From contig QVRM01006018.1 in assembly GCA_003439945.1 (NCBI GenBank), positions 186,001 through 250,000 on the forward strand: a stretch of DNA of 64,000 bases, in the 5' to 3' direction. The translations under genes and the position numbers were made by a program. Shown piece by piece: positions 55,012-64,000 of the stretch (within the stretch, counting starts at the first letter, position 1; each line of letters starts with the position of its first letter). A model generated the notes under the pieces. The model was given only the letters and a program-made list of their open reading frames with translations, did no database searches and was not told the DNA's origin. This stretch comes from Dermanyssus gallinae (taxonomy: Eukaryota > Arthropoda > Arachnida > Mesostigmata > Dermanyssidae).

Positions 55012-55347
55012 ATGGATGTCACTCCCAACGACAGCACAGTACCGGACTATATGGACCGGGCAAAACTTTTTATGGACAACCATGGACTCCGACTTGACGA
55101 AGCGGCGCGAATGACCGAGAAGTTGCAAGTGAAGAAGAGGAAGAGGAAAATGAACCACAGCAGGAAGAGCAGCTGGGAACGCACAATCCGAAACAGCAAC
55201 AACAGAAAAAATAGGAAGCGGCAGCAGCCGCAACCTCAGGATGATCACCTACCATCTGTTGGTGCGGACGGCGCTGAAACAACAGTCGCCGATCGGCAAG
55301 AAAGCAACGCAATTCAACCTAAACCGAATAGTCCGGTTACGAAATGA
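55012..55347 (+). pseudogene. LINE-J copy B ORF1, internally deleted
   Basis: Starts MDVTPNDSTVPDYMDRAKLF and NHGLRLDEAARMTEK, then joins directly to the basic Gln-rich tail QVKKRKRKMNHSRKSS shared with copy A from 28106. The RRM-like middle is missing. The frame ends PNSPVTK. Confidence 0.6.
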
Positions 55348-55893
55348 TGTGATATAGAGATAACAATTATGAGTTAATTGCAGAGTTGAAATCTTATTCA
55401 AGGTACAATTAGATTTTATTTTAGATTACAAATCGTAATACTCAATTAAACCAAATTATTTGTCTCTTCATATGTACCATATACTCTCTAGCTATAGATG
55501 AAAATACACTTTAACAAGAAAACGCAATATTTGTTAATATGCAATACAGCATCACCAAATATTAGAAAAAAATATACATTTAATAACTATAATATGTTTA
55601 CTACTAACTACGTGCATTCACCGCAACATAAAATTGGTGTATGGGCATATGTGTATATATGCTCATATAGCCACTTATAAGGGAGCACTCGAGACAATGA
55701 AGCATCGCTTTTCGTTTGAGACAAGACGCTAAAGTATTACCAGCATTATTCGATAGTTACTACTTTTTACTACTATTATTACAATTACACGTATTATTAC
55801 CTTTCTACTATTTTTAATATTATCATATTTTATGTTCTACTACTATTATTACAATTCTACTTGTAATTTTTTTAATCGATTGAGATACCTGCC

Positions 55894-58870
55894 TATGAAT
55901 CCATTTGATGAGGATGTCTCAAACCATGAAGAAAAAAACAGCCAACTTTTCCACTTTCCTAACCAATGTATAAACAATACAAATGTCTTGCCAAAATACT
56001 TCAAGCATATCTCTGTTTGCCACTTTAACCTGAGGGATATTAGCGCCAATACTAGATTCCATTATCTAAAACACGATATTGAATCGTTTACGTTCCATCT
56101 TGACTTTGTTGCAATTTCTGAGAGCTGGTGCACAAAAGTTACAGAACGTATGTACAATATAGCTGGGTTTAAACACTTAGCTCAATCTCGAAAACAAAAT
56201 ACTCGAGGAGGAGGAGGAGTAATCTTATATATAAATGAAAAACTGCCACATAATTCAATAACCAAATATACAAATGCATCTGAAACCATTCAAGCGATAG
56301 CTTGCCAAACTGAAATCCAAGGACGCAACTTGGTTGTAATAACACTTTATAATAGTGACGGCAACTTAAATAATTTCAAACTAGACACAATACTTCTAGA
56401 TTACCCATCAAACATCTTAAGAATTGTTCTAGAGGACTACAATATCGATATACTGAAATCTAATCACACAACTTCCGAATTTCTTCTCTACATCGGATCA
56501 CATGGTCTCCGCCCACTCCTAAAAAACCATAACTCGTCCTTCTGATAACGGCAGTTGTCTGGACAACATTCTAATTCGCAATGATGAATCCATATTGAAT
56601 AAATTATATGGTGCAATCGATGTTCTTACACCCAATCATCGACAAATTTTGCGGCATTTACTGGTTTAGGGGATATACCATGTGCGAGAACTCAAACTAA
56701 AGTTGAACCGCGCAGAAACTTCAAGAAAAAACTCCACCTAGAATTTCAGCAGGCACTAGCTACAACGCCCTGGTTTGACATAATCAACAGTGACTCTGCA
56801 CAGACAAACTTTTCTGCTTTTAGTTGTAAACTAAACAATCTGTACAATTAACATTTCCCCTTTCAGCCCAAACACACAAAGCTAAATCACGCACGAATTA
56901 CTGACCAGTGGTTTGATCATGAACTCATACAGATGGGAGTAGCTAAGGACAGACTAGGTAATAAAGTTAAAAAGTATAATAGTAAATATGATAAGCTGAG
57001 ACTAAATGAGCTATCTAAATTATATAAGAAAACACGCGCTCAAAAACAAAAAGAATACTATGCGGAAAAATTTAATACCTCTACACTTCGCAAGAGATGG
57101 AAGATTATGAACATGCTTTGTGGCAGAAGTATACAGAAATAAACTATAATTACGTCGATTAACTACAACAACACATCTACAACTGACCCTGCTGAGATAG
57201 CCGAAGTACTCAACATACATTTTGCAACAATGAGTTCTAAAGCAGTTTGCAATAAATATGGGGCAATGACAACTGAATACAATTACAAAATGAATTAATT
57301 TAATCCGCACCAAGATGTTCCCCGTGAAAAATTCACATTCAATGAAATTACTCCCGAGGCAATTATACTAAAATCAAGTAAGCTTAAAGCAATCACGAGA
57401 GGCTGTCAAACGCATATTCCTGGCAAGTTTATTAAGCAATACATAACCTACATATCAAGTATTCTCGCAACTATCTTCAACCAATGTCTTGCACAGGGGT
57501 TATGCCCGGCAGAATTGAAATGTGCAATAATTACACCAATTTTCAAACAGGGAGATAAAAATGAACCAACTAATTATCGACCTATAAGTTGCGTTCCATT
57601 CCTAGCGAAACTGTTTGAGTCAATTATTAATGATCAGATTCGACTATATCTTGACAACACACACTTTATTAGTCCGATGCAGCTTGGCTTCCGTAGTAAA
57701 TGCAATACCAATTTAGCTCTTACCCATCTTCAGGAATATATAACAAAAAGCTGGGAGTCTTATCAAATTGTTGCTGGTATATTTGTCGATATCGAAAAAG
57801 CATTTGACTCGGTCGATAAAAAATATCCTAATCAATATACTCGCACAACTGAATTTCGCTGAAGGCCCAATTGCGTTTTTTAATTCTTATTTAACCGACA
57901 AGATACAAATCACCAGAAATGGCAACACTATGTCATCTCCGTGTTCCCCACACCTCGGTACACCACAAGGAACCAGCCTTTCACCAACACAATTCCTAAT
58001 ATTTATTAACTCTCTTCTAAAGGCTAGTGAACTGAAGACTATTGCTTTTGCTGACGGCATCACTTTTCTTTGTCCACTTTCCTTACAAAGTCTAACTAGC
58101 GATGTTGAGTATACAAATGGCCAACTTAAACTTTTCTCAAATTGGTATTTAAAACACAGGCTGTCTTTAAATATAAGTGAAACAAAAATGTTAATTTTTA
58201 CTCCATGGCAAAGATCAATAAACCCACAAATAGCAATTAGATTCGATAATACTAATATAAAACAAGCATTTGAATACAAATGCTTGGGTGTAACCCTTGA
58301 TCCCTCACCGACGTACCGAAATCATATAAATACCTTAAGTACCAAACTCGAACAGATTGTGCCTCAATTAAGTAAATTAAGCAATGTTGATTGTATATAA
58401 ATTATTATTCCCTGTTATATAACATATTGCTTGCCACTGTTTGGGTCAACGCTTTCAACACTTACACATAAACTACAGGTTGCACAGAATAACGCGTTAA
58501 GAGCCATTTTTGGCTACAGAAGGGATGAAAGTGTATCTCATCTTTATGTTATTCACAAACTGCTTAATATAGCATCACTTTACAAATTTGAATTAGGCAT
58601 CCTTGCGTATAAAACTTCCGTGGCATGTTGCCTCCAGATTTATCTTTGTATTTTACATTCAACACCAACAGAAATCGAAACAGTCCACCTCTTAGAATAC
58701 CCAATACTTATCGTAACTATAGACTTAAATCGCCTGATATGGCCATGGCCAAATTATGGAACACACTCGATAATTAATTACGGGAATGTACATCACTTAA
58801 GTTATTCAAGGAAAGATGGAACCAAAAATTACACAATGAGCAATGCCTTGATCGATAAGACTCTTCAACG
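55894..58870 (+). pseudogene. LINE-J copy B ORF2: endonuclease-RT, broken
   Basis: Begins MNPFDEDVSNHEEKN (55894, within a longer frame). Endonuclease: VCHFNLRDI, VAISESWCTK, GGGGVILYINEKL and a DYNIDILK segment missing from copy A. It stops at 56545. RT blocks: CAIITPIFKQGDKNEPTNYRPIS and FVDIEKAFDSVDKK (57515-57862), then a frame change, GTPQGTSLSPTQFLIFINSL and FADGITFLC (57768-58400), where the second catalytic Asp has become Gly. A stop precedes LQVAQNNALRAIFGYRRDES (58431-58870). Inactive by catalytic mutation and frame breaks. Confidence 0.8.
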
Positions 58871-58871
58871 A

Positions 58872-58872
<1 letters not shown>

Positions 58873-58934
<62 letters not shown>
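58873..58934. repeat. (ATT)n microsatellite in LINE-J copy B
   Basis: About 20 pure units. Poly-Tyr frames across it are artefacts. Confidence 0.95.
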
Positions 58935-58937
<3 letters not shown>

Positions 58938-59084
58938 CAGTCTAAACTGATTACCAAATAGTACTAATGACATATAGATAACTAGAATGACAAGTAAAAC
59001 AATGTATGAAACACGGATGTTCTGTAAGGAACGTGTGTTTGAAACTAATAAAACTGAACTGAACTGAAAAAAAAAACTGAAATA

Positions 59085-59185
59085 GACACAGCGTCACTAC
59101 AATCTCGTACACACTACATAGAACAAGTGTAGACTTCGCACAACATCCGATGTATACTACTACCAATATTCTGGTGAATATGAAT
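59085..59185 (+). mobile_element. LINE-E 3' UTR piece after LINE-J copy B
   Basis: Same string as 31672-31773 and reverse complement of 4330-4430. It marks the right flank of the LINE-J insertion in LINE-E. Confidence 0.72.
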
Positions 59186-59302
59186 TATGTATGTATATAC
59201 ACAGTGCTGCACGTTCATGTAAGCGGCACGAAAATGGTCAACGTAAAAGCTAAAATGAACTCAGTTAAAGTCAAACTTGCTAATTTTACTGTTGTTGTTG
59301 TA

Positions 59303-60012
59303 GTTCGTTTTGTTGTTGATTTTGTTGCGGCCCCTATTCGTTTCATTGTTGTTGATTTAGTTGTTGCCGTTACTCTTGTTGTTGTTACTTCTATACCGCT
59401 CGCAATGTACAGGAAAGACGTAGACGATGTGATAGTGTGCTGGTTTCTCTAATCCGGCTTCGCTTGGAGGTCTCAGTTGCAGAAGCATATTCAGAGATAC
59501 GCCTCTCAGTCTCTCTCACACACGCCTCGCAGTAGTTGACCTGATATTGAATCTGTTGACTGTTACTGCTGTCGCTGCTGGTTATGGCGAAACTTCGCCG
59601 ACAAGGTTGAAGTCGGCGGAACAGCGATGCAATCGACGATTCACCAGGTGACCCGGTTACCGGGCATCAGCTCTTGCCCTGCGGCGATCGACAGTCTTCA
59701 GTGGTGATGCCTTCGTATAGATCTGTGAGAGCCCGAGTGGAACCCCACCTGCCTCCGCCTCAACACCACGACCAGCACTTGCCCCATTTGGTCTCTCCAT
59801 TTTCGGAGGTTCGTCTCACGTGAGCCTAGCCTCGTAGAGGTTTAAATTCGCCTCCAGATTCGTTCTTCTTCACATTCGGCTGTCATCACTGACAAGCTCT
59901 TGAAGTTGTCGTGAAAGCTGTCTCGAGACCGCACTTGTCGATCCTCAATATCCTCCATAGTGCAACTGTGAGGTGCTGCTGTAACTTTTGGTCAGGTGTC
60001 ATCATCATCAAC
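59303..60012 (+). promoter_or_regulatory. FAR2 upstream region / 5' UTR
   Basis: Aligns with 31893-32600. Same inverted motif and the same ATCATCAACATGG start context. No defined core promoter element recognised. Confidence 0.45.
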
Positions 60013-63000
60013 ATGGCTTCACTCGCGGAATTCTTTGCTGGCCAGAATGTCTTTCTTACCGGAGTTTCCGGTTTCGTCGGAAAGGTAGAAACTTGTTAAC
60101 TAATAGATTAGCCGTACCCGGGCATGAATTGTAGTTCTACCCTATTGAGATAAAATAACGGGTAGGTGTCGGCGCACCGGTTTCCGGACCGACTGATTAA
60201 CGCCGCGGGACGAGTAAACCAGGGGTACCAGTTGGGGTGCCTGCTGCCTTGGCTTAATATGCATAATGCCAATATCTTCTTTTGTTATAACGTTCCCATC
60301 AACGAGAAATAGTAGTAATAATATATCGAAATAATAACTTAATTTTCATTGTTCATCTACCCTGCCTGGTCTACACATTAGGTGCTCGTCGAGAAATTGC
60401 TTCGTTCCTGTCCGCAGGTTGAAGCGATCTATGTTCTCATTCGCGAGAAGAGGGGCAAATCGGCTGAACAACGCGTTGCCAAGCTCCTTGAAGAGAAACT
60501 TTTTGACCCACTGCGAGCGACTAACCCTGAAAGTTTGTCCAAGGTAATTAACCACTATAAAATTAAAAAAAGAAATATATATATATATATATATATATAT
60601 GCTTCCAATGACCTAACACGGCTGACAACACCATAACATCATTCAAATTTTGTGTTTTTGCTATTGTAGGTGAAGATAATCTCGGGTGACCTACTGGAGC
60701 CTCAGATCGTTTCCCAAGAGAAAGACCGTCAGCTACTGTACGAGAAGATTAACGTTGTCATTCACTCGGCTGCTTCGGTACGTTGCATACTTTTGTCCCG
60801 TTAACTTTCTACGAGGCATGACAATTTTTGTTTGCGCTAGCGTACCCCACCATGCAGGTAGATTCACACATGTTCGTACAATAGCATATGAGCAATTCTA
60901 TGTTGATCGTACCAAATTAGTCGTACAGTCCACTTTGACATCAGTTGTGCCGAGTTTGACTTCCGAAGAGCCAGTGCGTAATCAGTTTGCCTCTAGTTTG
61001 CACAAGATATGACTATTACGCCTATGGATAATATAATCGGATCATCATAGAGGATCTCAGCAAGCATCGCTTGTGGCTGTTCCTGGTTGCCTAGTTCTGG
61101 ATGAACTTTAGTTCTTGCGTCCTGTTCTCGCGTGCGTTAAGCTTTTCTGATCCAGTAGCGCGAAGTTCCTTAAAATTATATTTGATTGACACTGAGAGGA
61201 GATATTAGGCAGAGCTACAAGGAGAAAAGGAGATCCTGCGGAGGGAGGACGCTACAGGTACATGAATGAATCAAAATTAGTCATCGTTAGCGCTAATACT
61301 ATGGGGACTTTGATGCTTCGATGTGCGCCATTTTCTAGGTCCGTTTCAACGAGCCGCTACGTGACAGCGTCGAAGTGAATTTGCGCGCTACTCTTAAAGT
61401 ACTCGAGCTTGCCACTTATATGAAAGCCCTCAAGTCATTCGTGCACGTGTCGACCGCCTACTCACATTGCTATCTGGAGAAAGTTGAGGAAAAGCTTTAC
61501 CCCTGTAATGTAAGTAAATGTTTGGACATTTTAAGATAAGCGATGAAAAATATGACATCAGCAGTAATTAAAAATTATCTGTTAGTATTTGATGTTGGAT
61601 TGGATGAGACAAAAAGGCCGGCGATAAATGTATAGGGAAAAAGCGCATTCGCGTGCCGATAATACGGCCTTCGAAAACGATCCTCATAGAAGCCGTTTAA
61701 TATTCTACATATAGTCGAGTCTACATGCGATGCCTCGACCGTGTATACATATTCATAGCAGCAGGCCTAATGAGTTCGGGTCTTGTTTTGTGGCGTCTAG
61801 ATGGAGCCTCGCCAGCTGATGTCGCTGTGCGACTGGATGTCCAACGAACTTTTGGAGGAGCTCACTCCGAAGCTGCTCGAGGACCGGCCGAATACATACA
61901 CGTACACGAAGGCGCTGGCCGAGAATCTTGTTGGCGAGTACATCGGTCAGCTGCCGATCGTTATCGTGCGACCCTCCATAATAACGGGTAAGTTCGAAGA
62001 TCACTGCTAGGCGCTAATTCCTGGCCGCAACTACCATTATTATCCGCCTCGTCGTGTCCCGAAACCGAAAAATGGTAACATAGTAGAGGTCTGAGAGGTT
62101 GCCACCACACACCGTTTGAATTCAGCCTCACCATATGCCCGTCGTAGACACGACTTCGCTCCCACCTATTAGTGTGTGACTGACAGATTAACAAGGTACC
62201 TATTCTCTTGTACGTATCTCGTTGTGTGTGGCTCTGAGCAGGTGCGATGACTGAGCCTCTTCCCGGTTGGGTGGACAACTACAACGGCCCGAACGGGCTG
62301 ATGGTCGCTCTAGGAACCGGTGTCCTGACGACACTCTATACGCATCTAGAGTGCATTGCCGATCTAATTCCGGTGGATTTCGTCGCCAACACCATCTTGG
62401 CGGCGGCGCGCCGAGCCCCGGACGGTTTCCAGGTGTACAACTGTACCTCGAGTACCCACAACCCAATCAAATGGTAAGCAGACGCGTTTGACCCCGTAGC
62501 TTGGGCCTGTAATAGTTGTTTTGGTATTGGTCATAAAGGAAACATATGTGTGTGTGTGTGGGCCGTGTACGTTTTAGAAATTAGATCCGTCCTGTCGGCT
62601 TGTTTTTGCCCTATTTCATCTCGCAACCTCAATACCGATAGGCATACGATATTTTTTGAAGATTGCAAATTCCCTAGGGCTTTCAAACATGTATTCTTCA
62701 TTCTACTCTTCGTGTGTTCTGATTTACCCTGGCCGATAATAGAGTTGCTCGCATTTGCCTAGTCTCGATCGAAAACCGTGTAAACCAATTGGTTGCGGTT
62801 TCGTGTTCGAATCCATATCCTCGCAATTAAGCGGCAGCCGTCAACAGATATTATATAGGGGCCGCATTGAGCAAGGTTTTCGAGGGTAACGCGTATTGCA
62901 TTTGTGCTCGAAAGTTCTCGTCGTGTAGCAGACATCAATGGAACGGCTTACTGATCGTGTTTGTTGGTGTTGTTGTTTTTCTATGACCCTTGCCACCATA

Positions 63001-63545
63001 GGGGTACCTTTATCGAGGAGGGAATCAAATTTGTACAGCATTCCCCGTTGGCGTCTATTGTGCGCTATCCCGAACCGGGGTGTACCTCGGTTCGTCTGCT
63101 GCACCAGACTCGGCTGTTCTTCAACCACTATCTCGTGGCGCGCGTTCTCGATATGGGCCTGCGCCTTGTCGGCAAGAAGCCGGCCCTGTTGCCGATCTAT
63201 CGTCGACTCGCCAACTCGATGGATTTGCTCGAGTTTTTCATCACTCACGAGTGGCATATCCACAACGACAACACGCGCGCGCTTTTCGACGACCTCAGCG
63301 CCACCGATCAGGCCGAATTCAACTTTAACGCGGCCTCCATCGACTGGCTGGACTACGTGCAGACCTACTGCAATGGTATTCGGCGGTTCATCCTCAAGGA
63401 AGACGAGGGCAACCTCGAGCAGAGAAGATGCCGCCTCACCCGCGTCAAGTACATAGGCTACGCAACCAACGCCTTGGTTGTCCTTACCGCCTGGAAGACG
63501 CTGTGTGCGCTGCTGCCCTGTTCGGAGTTAACGGGACTCTGCTGA
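60013..63545 (+). CDS. Fatty acyl-CoA reductase, 7 exons (FAR2)
   Basis: Coding exons: 60013-60084, 60382-60543, 60670-60777, 61339-61509, 61801-61987, 62242-62473 and 63002-63545. All introns are GT-AG and the product is 491 aa. Same domains as FAR1: TGVSGFVGK at 16-24, catalytic Y204/K208 in YTYTK, PSIITGAMTEPLPGW, FAR_C domain and C-terminal membrane segment. Thirteen residues differ from FAR1: one each in exons 1, 2, 5 and 6, two each in exons 3 and 4, five in exon 7. None falls in the cofactor or catalytic motif. In exon 4, Ala becomes Tyr (GCA to TAT, three base changes). Role as for FAR1: NADPH-dependent fatty alcohol formation at a membrane. Poly(A) signal at 63595-63600. Different expression from FAR1 cannot be judged. 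Confidence 0.93.
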
Positions 63546-63594
63546 ACTGACGCCCCCACCTGCGCCTGCCCCTAGTCGTCATGTTGAATGTATA

Positions 63595-63600
63595 AATAAA
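63595..63600 (+). terminator. FAR2 poly(A) signal
   Basis: AATAAA 50 bases after the stop, in the string shared with FAR1 and the relic. A downstream block with CCCAGTCCTAC (63670-63680) is shared with the relic but lost after FAR1. Confidence 0.7.
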
Positions 63601-63706
63601 TAGGCATTAATATGATTGTATACATCAGTTGTGTTTCGTGTGCAGAATAGTACTAAAGTAAAAACTACCCCAGTCCTACTTTATTAGCGCCTTTCGTAGG
63701 AAGCAA

Positions 63707-63708
<2 letters not shown>

Positions 63709-63738
<30 letters not shown>

Positions 63739-64000
63739 GTGTTAGGACAATACAATTGTGAGGTGTGAATGTGTATCTTCGTTATTTCATGGTTACCATC
63801 TATCTGTTCTCAGCCCATCGCACCTAATATCGACGCGGCATTTCCTCTCTTATTTTTTTTTTTATATATATATATATATTATTTATTACATGTTAAATAA
63901 TGTTACAATTGTGAGGTCTGAACGACCATAATTATTATTATTATTATTATTATTATTTATTTTCATTAATATGTGTTAGGACAATACAATTGTGAGGTGT
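63709..64000 (-). mobile_element. RLE-LINE 3' ends in (ATT)n, cut by window edge
   Basis: (ATT)n at 63709-63738 is followed by ACAATTGTGAGGTGTGAA and CGCACCTAATATCGACGCGG, the RLE-LINE 3' end. After a T/TA tract (63850-63880) a second short end lies at 63897-63925, then (ATT)n at 63930-63958 and a third TACAATTGTGAGGTGT at the edge. At least three RLE-LINE ends are stacked in one orientation downstream of FAR2. Confidence 0.7.

Larger units (their letters stand above)
54941..59080 (+). mobile_element. LINE-J copy B
   Basis: Sister of copy A. It keeps an ORF1 start (ATG at 55012) but lacks the ORF1 middle that copy A has, and keeps ORF2 blocks lost in copy A. The 3' part has pure (ATT)n at 58873-58934, then AATAAAACTGAACTGAACTG and poly(A). 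Confidence 0.8.
55114..63660 (+). repeat. Segmental duplication, unit B (LINE-J to FAR2)
   Basis: Partner of 28106-36317, offset about 27 kb. Introns as well as exons align with few changes, indicating a recent duplication or ongoing conversion. Confidence 0.88.

Noticed and set aside
1..64000. A defence, biosynthetic or other multi-gene system
   Set aside because: Apart from the FAR genes, every recognisable coding region is a transposon protein or its remnant. No gene cluster beyond the FAR/transposon array could be supported.

Overview
This is eukaryotic DNA dominated by transposable elements, with only one kind of host gene: an intron-containing fatty acyl-CoA reductase (FAR), present as two nearly identical seven-exon genes (32601-36171 and 60013-63545, + strand) and one relic whose body is lost (18910-19520). 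The compact introns and the mix of R1-clade, R2-like, CR1/Jockey-like and mariner elements suggest an arthropod. A mite or tick is possible but is only an inference. No RNA gene, CRISPR array or prokaryotic operon was seen. LINE family names below are local labels.

Layout. 1-2212 (minus): ORF1 and the start of ORF2 of an R1-clade LINE (R1L-1) running off the left edge. 2213-6381: mostly non-coding, with (AT)n tracts and a 3' fragment of LINE-E. 6382-9985 (+): an R2-like element with two zinc fingers, a Myb-like domain, RT and a restriction-like nuclease, broken by two frame changes. 9986-12280: AT-rich, no gene seen. 12290-18905 (minus): a decayed RLE-LINE split by a nearly intact 3,989-bp PHD-finger LINE flanked by exact 14-bp target-site duplications. 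18910-19520: FAR relic. 19527-21724 (minus): a second RLE-LINE copy plus a fragment, separated by (ATT)n. 21726-22210: mariner remnant. 22211-24805 (+): LINE-E copy 1, split by a 5'-truncated PHD-LINE with a 14-bp duplication. 25060-31660 (+): LINE-E copy 2, a LINE-K fragment and LINE-J copy A. 31672-36317: FAR1. 36317-44310 (minus): RLE-LINE copy 3, split by R1L-2 (+). 45109-51665 (minus): R1L-3, lying between (AT)n tracts. 51941-52930: mariner. 53041-59080 (+): LINE-E copy 3 and LINE-J copy B. 59085-63660: FAR2. 63709-64000: RLE-LINE ends in (ATT)n.

The parts recur in the same order, FAR, RLE-LINE, mariner, LINE-E, LINE-J, so the right two thirds of the window reads as a higher-order tandem array of period about 27 kb, later broken up by further insertions and deletions. 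The FAR genes have canonical splice sites, open frames and poly(A) signals and look functional. They would reduce long-chain acyl-CoA to fatty alcohol at the ER or peroxisome membrane. Among the transposons, the PHD-LINE ORF2 (937 aa), R1L-2 ORF1 (566 aa) and R1L-3 ORF1 (795 aa) are uninterrupted. Every other transposon ORF is broken.
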